A DNA stretch of 64,000 nucleotides, taken from Imbricaverruca yamaguchii (taxonomy: Eukaryota; Arthropoda; Thecostraca; Neoverrucidae). The stretch spans positions 1 through 64,000 of the forward strand of contig JAOTOL010001459.1 of assembly GCA_034440575.1 (NCBI GenBank). Reading direction: 5' to 3'. Shown here piece after piece: positions 27,770-38,692 of the stretch. The notes under the pieces are model-generated. The model was not told the origin of the DNA and ran no database searches. It worked only from the letters and a program-made list of their open reading frames with translations. The stretch's first letter is position 1. Every line of letters begins with the position of its first letter. A program made the position numbers and the translations under genes.

Positions 27770-30540
27770 GTTTTGATTTGATTTTATTACGGTGAGCACT
27801 TCGGCCTGCTCAGGCCATTTCGTGCTATAAACAGAATAATAAGAAAGGTTATGTCATGAAAGTCAACTTACATGTCCTGAAGCAAGTTGGTATTCCTGAG
27901 AAATTTTAAAAGTAGATCAATGAGACTCGGGTGTGTATCCCCTAATAGTGTGGGCAAAGAAAACGGGACGTTGTGTGTACGGCAGTAGTGTGTAAGTGGT
28001 TTTCGATGGTCATGGTAGTGTTGACAGTGTAGAAGAACATGTGAAACTGTAAGATGAGTATTGCATGTTGGGCATGAAGGTCGAGGTGACGCAGTATAAA
28101 TATATCTGTGGGTGAGAAAAGTGTGACCTATGCGGAGCCGAGATAACACTTTTTCTTCTTGTCTGTTTTTCTGATATGATGTGGTCCAGTTATCAATGAC
28201 GGGTTTGATGAAACGTAATTGTGTGTGGTTGGTAGTTTCAGTCCATTGTTTGTTCCAGAAGTGTCGGATGCTCTGTTTTATCGCTGACTTAATGGCTTCG
28301 AAATGTTGTGGAATTTCTGTGATGTTTGGAAGTAGGAGTGATGATTTAGCTAACTGATCTGCTTGGTTGTTCCCTGGGATGCCGCAGTGACTGGGCACCC
28401 ACAGGAAACGGACCTTGATGCCCATGAAATGAAGTGTTTCTAGTGTGTTATAAATGGACAGATGGAAATGGTGTGAAAAGGAAAGGGAAGAAAGTGATTG
28501 AAGGACAGATTTAGAGTCGGAACAAATGACAACACTGCGCATGGGATGACAAATTGAACGGTTGCGGACATAACGAAGGGCAATGAGGATGGCGTGCAAT
28601 TCGGCGATGAAAATGGACGTCCCGTTTGGCAAGCGATGCTGTTTGGTGTGTGTCCCTGAAACGAAGGCATTTCCTGTGTAATTTGTGTCTTTAGATCCAT
28701 CGGTGTAAACAAAAGGAACGTGACGATACCGAGAACGAAACTGGTTGAATTTTTGTTTGACGTATTCTGGACAAAGCTGTGATTTTGAAGTGGTGGTCAG
28801 ATACAAAATGTGTCGTTCGGTCATCTGCCACGGTGGTGTAGTTGGTGGAGGAAGAGCAGTAATATGTGGAATGTTGTAGTGGAGTTGTGTAGAATATGTT
28901 TTGATGCGTGAAGCTATTGTAAGACCGGTTCGCTTTTCGGCGGGACCTAAATATTCGTGGTGTAGATTTGGGAGAATTTGTAATGATGCATGTGTGAGGT
29001 GATGTTCTTTGAATTGAATTTTTGTGGCATAGCAAGTGTTAGTTCCATCCTTCGGAGAGCTAATGGTGTGATTACTGATTCGGTTTGTAGAGAAGTGATG
29101 GGGGGACGTGGTCATTGCACCGAGTGCTATCCGGATAAATTTATTTTGTAATGTGTCTAAAACTTGCAAAGCGGAGGTACTGCCACCTGCGTAAACCACG
29201 CAACCATACTCTATGATGGGAAGAACCAATGATTTGTACAGTTGCAAAAGTGTGTGACGATCGGAACCGAATGGTGTAGACGTAATGCAGCGAAATAAAT
29301 TGAGTCTGTGGAAACATTTTGCCTGGACGTGTTTGATGTGTTGATGCATGGAAAGCCGACGATCAAAAATAATGCCAAGAAATTTAAACGAATGTACGAA
29401 AGGTATGTCAGTATTTCCAAGGTGAAGTGGTGTTTCTGGATGCGGGTTTGGAGGCGATTTGCTGAATATCATGGTGGCAGATTTTGGAGGCGAGAATGTG
29501 AAACCGTATTTGATAGACCATTGGTGTATGTGGTCAAGTGCGTTTTGGAGTCTAAATAGGCAATGTTCTTTGTTTTCATCTGTGCACCAAATTGCGCTGT
29601 CATCGGCGAAAAGAGAACGTGATATTTGAGGTGGAACATCGGTGAAAATATCGTCAATGATGATGTTAAATAAAATTGGTGATAAACAGCTTCCCTGTGG
29701 TAATCCATTTCTCATGAAGTGTAAATTGGAAATCGCTGACCTGCACCGGAGATGGAATTTACGGGAACCAGTCAAAAATCCTATCAAATAATGTGCTAAA
29801 TTCCCTCTGACGCCGATGTGAAGAAGTTTTGAAATTAATGCGGGTTTGTGTACCATGTCATATGCTTTGCTGTCTAAAAATACTGCGATGGTGTGTTGAT
29901 GTTTCTTATAGCCATGGCGTATGTCTGTTTCCAATCGAATGAGGTGATCTATTGTGCTGTGTCCAGGACGAAAGCCGCATTGAATTGGAGATAAAAGAGA
30001 AGGTGTTTCTAAATACCATGTCAGTCTTTTTTATAATCATACGTTCAAAAAAGTTTTCCTAGGCAACTGGTGAGAGCGATGGGTCGAAAATTGTTGGGGT
30101 TGCTGTGATCTTTGCCAGGTTTTGGTATGGGAATGATGGTGGCCTCTTTCCAAGATTCAGGAAACATGTGACCTGACCATAATGAATTAAATGTTTGTAA
30201 GATGGAATGTTTCGTATCATCGGATAAATGTCTGAAAAAGGAATAATGTAAATTATCTGGCCCTACTGAAGTATTACCGGCGGAAGAAATTGCTGTGTCT
30301 AGTTCTGAAAGTTGAAAAGGGCTATTGTATGTTTCAGTGTTGTCCGAGTTGAATTGTGTTAAATCGGTGTGAAATGTGTGTTCAGCATTTTGTAAAAAAT
30401 TCCGGTCTGTAATTGTTATCAGAGCTGTTGTGGGCCATAGTATCTGCTAATGTGTTTACTATTGTTTGTGCGTCTGTAATTGTGGTGTTCTGGATTTTGA
30501 GGGCCGGGAGTGTGGGGGCAAAACGGAACCGTCTATTGAA
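27770..30540 (-). mobile_element. I-like LINE (reverse transcriptase plus RNase H)
   Basis: Main ORF 27868-29934 (688 codons): RT motifs NGLPQGSCLSPILFN and FADDSAIW, RNase H motifs YTDGSK, AELHAILIAL, CSDSKS and PSHCGIPGNNQAD, and a C-terminal CPTC..H..HC knuckle. Upstream, 29935-30300 continues the RT (PESWKEATIIPIPKPG, FRPIALTSCLGKLF) after a frameshift in a T-run near 30045; the 5' part is truncated at about 30540. The 3' end (27770-27790) is AATAAAATCAAATCAAAAC. RNase H after RT places it in the I group rather than CR1. Confidence 0.92.
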
Positions 30541-30577
30541 GGCCTTATCTTGAGTGGTGAAACTGCCCCCGCAATGC

Positions 30578-30720
30578 ATGATTCCCCCACCAGCAATAAT
30601 TTCAACTTTTAGCATGGGAGCGTACGTATATGACCCTCTATTCATTTTGGTTTGCCCATTGCCTTCATGTACTTTGCCCTATTCGATCGTTTTAAGATGT
30701 CAACAGGTGTGCCACTGCCG
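30578..30720. repeat. Dispersed repeat, copy 2
   Basis: Inverted relative to 27070-27265; the pair brackets the I-like LINE. Both copies are open in a frame reading PAIIST...GA...FILVCPLPSCTL, so it may be a fragment of a repetitive coding element. Confidence 0.7.
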
Positions 30721-31854
30721 ACCCTTACGGCGAAATGGGCTCCCTCCCACAGACGCCTTCACATCGTTTCACAACTTCGGAACGGAATGTAATAAATCAA
30801 TAAGGAAAGAACGGTAAGGTTCCGTGATCAATTCTGTATCATGGAAGGCAGATGCAATCCTCCTGGAGTGGCTGAATCAATTGGGAAAAATGCCAATACG
30901 AAATGCGTCCGCAGAACTCCCATAGGCGCACGGCCTAAAACCGGCCGCGATTCCGTGTTTTTACTTACCCGCCGCTAGGTGGCAGGTTGGTGCCGCTGAT
31001 ACGCGCAGATGAAAGGCACCGACGCGGAGTTTCCAATCCAGGCGTACATCATCCATGGTCAAAGTTCCAAAGTATACCAGATTTGGTTTCACAAGTTCCA
31101 AAAGTTGCCAGATAACTTCCAAAACACGAGTGTCAGGGTGCATTCACAAGTACCCAAAGTGATAGGTAACCGGTTTCATAAGTTCCAAAAATAGTTATGC
31201 GTTCAATCGCTAGATGACACCGTCATCTAGCGGCACCAAAGCACAGAGGCACCAAAGCTTACATGCATGCCGACAGACGGCAGCACATTACAACAACAAA
31301 TGGCTTCAAAATTGTTGCCTTTTATTCTGAGCTAAGAAATCACAAGGATTCTTGTCGACTTTGTAATGAAGGAAAAGCCGTTGGTAATCCGACACGTGAA
31401 AGCGCTCCTGCAGTTGCATCATGATCAAGTTTTTGCATGTTTGGTGTTCAGCCCTTGAATGAGGTTCTGCCACAGACAACTGGGTACGGTAAGTATTTGT
31501 GGCAATGACCAACTAGCTTACCTACCTAGGTGGGACAAATTCAAGTGGGTAGGTAGGTAGGGCCCTACATCAAAATGGAGTGCAAATATATCACAAACCT
31601 GGCTGGTATTTCACAGGGTCAAAAAGATGTAGATATCTACATTGGTTAAGGATGAGGGGGGCGTCTCTTTTAAAGTTGCTCTTTGCAAGTTGCTAGAGGA
31701 TTTTCAGTGAAAGCAACTGCTTGAATATGGATGCCCTATTCATTTTTGTGTTCAGTAAATGCAGTACAGTTGCTGGTTCAGCCATACAAAAGTAGCAGTA
31801 GAGCTATTTGTTGCATAATGCCTTAGGTGTTCAGAAACCCCCTCTTCCCCTGGT
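30721..31854. other. No gene recognised
   Basis: Contains a hairpin CGCTAGATGAC / GTCATCTAGCG at 31207-31232 and TAGGTAGGTAGG runs near 31515-31562. Confidence 0.5.
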
Positions 31855-32214
31855 CAGTGGCGTCGCCACGAAATTCTTCCAGGGGGCAAGATCGAAAGGG
31901 GGCCTCCTGCTCCCCGAAAATGGGCCTCCATTGTTTTAGGGCTTCCTATTGTTTTAGGCCCTTCCATTTCATATTGATGTAGATTTCATATTAATGTACT
32001 GTTTGTTATTGGCATGGTGCATTATTTACTCAACACGCAATAGCAATAATCATTATCTTTCGCTGAAAACTGGGCCATACTAGGGTATTAATAAGTAATA
32101 TGTGGATAATTACCTGAGTGTCAAAAACAACCAACATCTTAATGCTTTCTCTCACAAAAGTCTTCCCGCTGCCCTCTAGAGATTGCAGCGAGGCTGATGC
32201 TAAGCATATCTTAC

Positions 32215-32330
32215 AGATATCTCCCATTGATCAACCCACTTTTATGTCCTCCAGGAATAACTGAATATAGTTGGATTCATCACTACTGTTATTTATTATC
32301 ACCAGCTTGATGCCCTAAGCAAAGCTTAAG
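32215..32330 (-). mobile_element. CR1-like LINE fragment nested in the composite element
   Basis: Matches the RT region at 19540-19645: both contain CCATTGATCA-CCCACT, then ACCAGCTTGATG and AAGC/AGCAAA. Confidence 0.7.
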
Positions 32331-32689
32331 CGATCTTTTCTCAGTACCAAGACGATAATTTCGCGAAGGTGAAGACAAGAAGTGGGTTGCATTGGTTTTC
32401 TGATTGGAATCTTAGGAATTTTCGAAATTTTTCTAACATTTGGAGCTGGCTGCAAGGCACCTGTCAAACAAGCTAAAATAACAACTTCTTCGCGAATAAA
32501 TTAACGCGCCTGGGATTTCGACCGCTATTTTGTCACAGGGGGCCTATCGAAATGAAACGATTAGTGATCAACTGAATTATCCTGTGGAGGGGCCTAATCT
32601 ACCACTATCCTTCCTGATTCGTCGGATTTGAACCATAACTCCCCACCCAATTCTACGGCTTTATTTTGGTATCCCTTGTAAAATAAACT

Positions 32690-34695
32690 CACATTGCTGA
32701 AATTACACCTATTCCACAACAACCGGATCGGTATCCGAAAATGTCAAGCTGGTGCCCTAAAAAATCAGGAGGGATTCACAAAAATCAATGTCAGGGTCAG
32801 TAAAGTGGCTCTGGAGCACAGAACATATTACCAGATGCCTTCACAAATTGTGTACGACGCCGAAAAAGATACCGAATCTCGAAGAATCGAGATGGGATAC
32901 AAATACATGGCGCCGGGGTCTCTAAATGTCGTGCCGGAATTCGGACTTTTGAGAGAGAACAAATCAGAAACGACCCACAAAAATCGCATTGAGCCCAGAA
33001 AACTGGCGTTGGGTACCTGTAACCACACGCCTGGGAGCGATAAGTCAGGCTGGGACACAGAAAAATCGCTCCAAAGCCCCAAAACCGAACTAGGGCCCAC
33101 AAATGTGCGTTAGAAGCCCCAAATAAACACAGCGGGACCTCAAGAGCACAACGGGGGCCGAAAATACAACTGACGCTCTAAGGCACACAATCTCCCAAAA
33201 ATTGACAGGATCTTAGAACATGCGTTGCAGACCTAAATAAACACACATGGAGCTCTAAAAAGTACACTGGAAGCTCTTAAGGCACGCAGGGACCATGCAC
33301 AAGGGTCTGAAGAAGTCGCTGGAACCACAAAAGGCAAAATGGTTCCAAATCGAACAAAAGGACCAGGGGCTAAATAAGCATATCGAGATCTTCGAAAACG
33401 CCCTGACACGTAAAAATATTATCGGTGCATAAAAACAGCAAAACCATAAAACGAGCAGGAGTTTATAAAATGTATTAAACCCCCAAACTGGAATTTAAAA
33501 TATATTACCCATCACTTTGAAATGTAAAGTTTCCCAATTTCAGTTCATATCACCTGGTCGCCACGACGTCAACGTTTGTACACGTGCACACTCATTTTGC
33601 GCATTCGGTGCATTCGCAACACTTCGTACGATGCTGCGGTTTCTGGTAGGCCTTTTGCTAATTACTGTCACATGGTAAACTTGCGCCATATTTGACGTGC
33701 TGCAATGCTTTGTATGGGCGCTCGCTGCGAAAAGTCCAGGAATTAAATCCGATCATTAATTTCCTACCTCCTACATTTTCTGGTAGCTATGAAATGCATT
33801 TTCCGCTCAGCTTTGACGCACCTGATATCTTTGCTACTATCCTCCGAGAATGGCTGTCGAACCATGTCCCTTCCTCAGTGTTCTTTGTTGGACCCACTGC
33901 GTCTTTCTGCGCAGCGGCCTAATGCATTTTCGAAACCCCTCCTCGTTTCAGTGTGTTGTTGCTTTTTTGGACACCGATGATTTTTTAACGCGTCATGGCG
34001 TTTTCCAAGATCCCGATGTCTTCATGTAACACCCGGTGCTTTTGTTCGTTTTGGAACCATGTTGGCATTTGCGGTCTCGGCCTCTTTTGCAGGACCTGGT
34101 GCGTCTTTATGATCTCCGTGTGCCATAAGAGCTTCTTGTGCATTTTTTTTAGAGTTCCAGGTATGTTTATGACATTAAGGCCCTGTCGCTTTTTGGGAGA
34201 CTATGTGCGTTTTGGAGGGCCAGTTGTATTGTCGGCCCCCGTTATGCTCTTAGGTTCCTGTTGTGTTTTTTGGGCTTCTGACGCACATTTGTGGAGCTCC
34301 AGTACGGTTTTGTGGCTTCGGTGCGGTGCTTCTTAGTCCCAGCGCGATTTATCGCGCCCAGGCGCGTGGTTCCGGGGACCCAACGCCAGTTTATGGGGCT
34401 CAATGAGATTTTTGTGGATTTTTGTTGTTGTTGTAAATTCCGAATCCCGGCCTGATTTTTCAAGTCCCTGGCGCCATGTTTTTGCATCTGACCTCGATTT
34501 TTTAAAGATACGGTATGTTCTTCACTGTCATACGCAATTTGTGAAGGCATCTGGTTGCATGTTCGGCGCTCCAGAGCCATGTTCTTGAACAAGACATTCA
34601 TTTTGTGCAATCCATTCTTATTTTGGAAGGCTCCAGCTTTATTTTTTTAGATACGGATTTGGTTTTTGTGGTCACACTGTTCTTACGTGTGGGCC
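32690..34695. repeat. Long inverted repeat (two 750-bp arms, 500-bp spacer)
   Basis: Arm 1 (32690-33440) read in reverse matches arm 2 (33945-34695) throughout: e.g. ACCCAACGCCAGTTT, CACAATTTGTGAAGGCATCT, GTTCGATTTGGAACCAT / GTTCGTTTTGGAACCAT. By eye about three quarters identical. Each arm is made of 30-40-bp degenerate GGCCC...GCGATTTTT-like units. Confidence 0.9.
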
Positions 34696-36659
34696 TAAAC
34701 GCCAATTTTGTGGAGCTTCGACGGGACCACCGATGGGAATTGTGGGTCCCGAGCGCGATATTTTGGGGGATATATTTGAGTTTGTTGGAAGTGTTGTACT
34801 TGGCTGTTGCCCCAACGCGATTTTGGCGGTTCTCATCGCAAGTTTTCGAGCCTCGGAACGAGTTTTCGGGGGCCCGAAGTACTTATTTGGATACCCATTC
34901 GCGAATTCTGGTGGACCGACGCCAATTTGTGTGACCCCAGCGCGAGTTTTGGAGCCCGGCACGATCCTTGAGTGTTTATGCCTCAGGATAGAGGAGGAAT
35001 TTTCCCCTTTGATATGCCACTGTGGCTACTGAAGGAATATATTTTTGTCCCAGAGTGACATTCCGGTTAAGAATTTAATTTTGGAGCAGCTGCGACTTTT
35101 GGGGCCCGGTGCGCCCTTCTGGGCCTCCAGGGTGATTTTCAAAGGCTGCGACGTGATTTTTTGGTATAGTCCAATGTGATCTTTTGGGCCCCGATGCCAT
35201 TTTCTTGGATCCCAGCGCGAGCTTTAGCTGCCTCGACACTCTTTGGGTCTAAAACGCTTTAGGGGTTTTGGCATCATTGTTCGGCCCCAGAGTTGGAGTG
35301 TTTTTTGTTGTTGTGTTTTTGTGTGTTTTTGTGAGTGTTTTTCAGAGTTGGACCCATGTCTGGAGTGCTTTTCGTCGCTCTGTCTTCATTTGTTTTGGCC
35401 CATTGAGACTGTTGTGGAATTGAGACCCGTCGTTCCACTATATTTATTTTCATGGTCCGGGCGTAAGTTTTTGGTACACCCAGGCTCAGCGTGATTTTCA
35501 GGGTCCCCGGCCGGATTGTTTTGGTCCATGGCGTAAATGTGAAACACCCCGCACGACTTTTACCATCTCTTAGGGGTTTCTTGCAAATTATAGGCCTCAT
35601 GTCGCGACATAAGTATCTGGTCCCATTTCCTGAAGACTACCGGTTTTCAACGTCTTATGTCCTACCCTCCTCTATATTCATGTCTTCCTCTCTCGTCTTG
35701 AAGGGCCTTCTCTTACATCCTTGGATCCTTTACCATAGTATGTGGCTTCTTCTCTACTCATTTTCTGGGGGACTCCTCTCGAGTCCGGCAGGGCCCTCAT
35801 TTCTCTTCTAGTCCTTTTTCAAATTAGTGGCCTCCTCTTACGTCTTGGGGACCTCTTGCATCATGGGGTCTTATTTCCAACCTCGTGTCGTCCCCTTCCG
35901 CATTAGGTGCCTCCTGCCATGTTTCTGGATCATCCTTTTCTGTTCTGGTGGATTCTTACTCGTTTTGGTGCCTATCTTTGCGTCTCCGAAATCTCATCTC
36001 ATATCCACTGGCTTTCTTTTCCGTCATAGGGCCTCCTCTCACTTTCTGGGGCCTCCCTTCCCTATTGGGGCCTCCTTTGCAATTCTGGGGGCCTCCGTGC
36101 CAATTTTTGGCCCTCGTGATTTCTGGGGCCTCCTACCCTCTCCTAGGTGACTCCTTTTAAAATTATGGGACTCCTTTCAGGGCTTGGAGTCATCCTCATC
36201 TGTGTTTGGAGCCTCATTATTCTCTTAGCAGGTTGCTTTTGCGTCCTTGTCTTAAATTTTCCATTCTAGGATACTCCTGTTTCCTGGGGGCCTCGTTATC
36301 AGTCTTGGATCCACGTCGACAGCATCATCTTCTGTCCCGTCGGGCTCCTTGCTCACCTTTTTGCATTATGCATTTCCGCATAGTGGACTCCTCAACTCTA
36401 CAGGGGCGCAGCCCCCCAAGTCTTAAGGCAAGGGGTGGGGACGATTTCCCCGCTGCTCCCACCCCGGTAGCGTCCTCCCTGCTCCGAAACCTCATCTCAT
36501 ATCCACTGGCTTTCTTTTCCGGCTTAGGGCCTCTCTCTCATTTTATTAGGCCTAGCTTCCCGTATTGAGACTCCTTTGCAATGTTGGGAGCCTCCGTGCC
36601 AATTTTCGACACTCTCTTGGTTTCTGGGGCCTCATACCCCCCCCTAGGTGACTTCTTTT

Positions 36660-37850
36660 TCGAATTATGGGCTTCCTCCTGGAGGCCCGTGATTTGTAGA
36701 ATCTCTTTTTCGTCTTGGGAGCCTCCTTTTGTCCTGGGGCCTTCTTTTCGTCCCGAGGGTCTCCTTTTCGTCCTGCGGTCCTCCTTTTCGTCCTGAGGGC
36801 CTCCTTTTCGTCCTGGAGGGACTCCTTTTCGTCTTGGAGGGCCTCCCCTTTGTCCTGGAGGGCTTCCTTTTCGTCCTGGAGGGCCTCCTTTTCATTATTG
36901 GCCTCCTTTTCGTCCTGGAGTGCCTCCTTTTCGTCCAGGAGTGCCTACTTCTCGTCCTGGAGGGCCTTCTTTTCGTCCCGGAGGGCCTCCTTTTCGTCCT
37001 GGGGGCCTCCCTTTCGTCCTGGAGAGCCTCCTTTTCGTCCTGGAGGGCCTCCTTTTCGTCCTGGAGGGCATCCCTTTCGTCTTGGAGGGCCTCCTTGTCG
37101 TCCTGGGTGGCCTCTTTTTCGTCCTGGGGGCCTCGTTTTCGTCCTGGTCGCCTACTTTTCGTCCTGGGGGCCTCCTTTCCGTCCTGGGTGCCTCAGTGTC
37201 AGTAGTTGGCACTCTTCATTTATGTGGCCTCCTACCCTCTCCTAGGTGACTTCTTTTTCAAATTATGGGCCTCCTCCTGTAGGCCCCTAATTTGTAGAAT
37301 CTCTTTTTCGTCTTGGGGCTCATTTTCGTCCTGGTGGGCCTCCTTTTCGTCCCAGGGACCTCCATTTTCATCCTGGGGCCTCCTTTTCTTCCTGGGCCTC
37401 CTTTTCGTCATTGCCTTCCTTTCCATACTGGGGGCCTCCTTTTCGTCCTGGGGGCCTCTTTTTCGTCCTGGGGACCTCTTTTTTGTCCTGGGGGCATCCT
37501 TTTCGTCCTGAAGGGCCTCTTTTTCATTATGGGAGCCTCATTTTCGTCCTGATGGCCTCCTTTTCGTCCTGAGGGCCTCCTTTTTGTCCCGGAGGGCCTC
37601 CTTTTCGTCATGGGGGCCACCTTTTTGTCCTGGAGGGCCTCCCATTCGTCCTGGAGGGCCTTGTTTTCGTCATGGAGGGCCTCCCTTTCGTCTTGGATGG
37701 CCTCCTCTTCGTCCTGGAGGGTCTCGTTTTCGTCCTGGGGGCCTCCTTTTCGTCTTGGAGGGCCTCCTTTTCGTCCTGGTGGTCTACTATTCGTCCTGAG
37801 AGCCTCCTTTTCATCATGGGACCTCCTTTTCGTTCTGGGGTTCCGTGTCA
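36660..37850. repeat. Tandem 21-22-bp repeats within the composite element
   Basis: Dozens of copies of CTCCTTTTCGTCCTGGAGGG. Larger blocks (TCTCCTAGGTGACTTCTTTT followed by AATTATGGGCCTCC) recur at about 36135, 36640, 37235 and 37890, showing segmental duplication of the array. Long ORFs here are artefacts of an 21-bp (multiple of three) unit. Confidence 0.93.
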
Positions 37851-38150
37851 ATATTTGGCACTCTCTTGATTTATGGGGCCTCCTACACTCTCCTAGGTGA
37901 CTTCTTTTTGAAAATTATGGGCCTCCTCCTGGAGGCCCCTAATTTGTAGAATTTCTTTTTTCGTCTTGGGGCCTCCTTTTCGTCCTGGGGCTTTCTTTTG
38001 TCGTCCTGGGGGCCTCCTGTTCGTCCTGGGGTATACTTTTCATCCTGAGGGCCTCCTCTTTCGTCCAGGGGGCCTCCTCAAATTTCAGGGGCGGCCCCCC
38101 AGTCTCACGGCAGGGGGAATTGCCCCCTGCCTCCGGTGGCGACGCCTCTG

Positions 38151-38692
38151 CCCTTGGTACCTACCTCCCTACCTGCTACCAGGTCATGATGACTGCAATC
38201 AACAATGCAATGCAATGCAATCAACCCAAAGAAATGTGCAATGCTTGTATGACTAGATAATTTAGAAATTTGTTGAAGGTGATTTCTTATTTTTGGGAGT
38301 CCCTTTTTAATGTAGTGTTTATCAATGTGCTCAACATGATGTGCCACTCATTGCCATGACTTGCAATGCTGGAAATGCCATTTAAACTGGAAGCCAAAAT
38401 GATGTCCAGAAAGGGGCATGGAGTTAGGAGATATATCATATCAAGGTCATAACAATTATACAAAATTCAGTGTATGGTCACTACATGCTCTGTGTGACTG
38501 TATGTGCTATACACCATACATTTGGAAAATGGTTTACACCAGGCAGGCTGAGTGAACCATCACCACCCAAATGTTCCTGCCAAAAGCTCCCTGCATATGC
38601 TTTTGTAGTGGTGCCCCACAAAAGAAATGGCCCCTTCCAGATAAATACCCCATGATAGTTCCTGAATCCACTCCCGATAGTTTGGTTGTAAT
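38151..38692. other. Spacer between two hAT-type elements
   Basis: Nothing recognised except GCAATGCAATGCAATC short repeats near 38200. Confidence 0.5.

Larger units (their letters stand above)
31855..38150. mobile_element. 6.3-kb composite, non-coding element with hAT-type termini
   Basis: Left end CAGTGGCGTCGCCAC and right end GTGGCGACGCCTCTG are inverted repeats (14 of 15). They are flanked by an 8-bp near-perfect duplication (CCCCTGGT at 31847-31854, CCCTTGGT at 38151-38158). Inside: a CR1-like fragment (32215-32330), a 750-bp inverted repeat (32690-33440 versus 33945-34695) and 22-bp CCTCCTTTTCGTCCTGG arrays (36660-37850). No transposase was recognised, so it would need a transposase in trans. 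Confidence 0.75.

Noticed and set aside
36660..37850. Long ORFs reading SSWRASF or RRPSRTK repeats
   Set aside because: A 21-bp repeat unit keeps frames open by arithmetic on both strands; no independent coding evidence.
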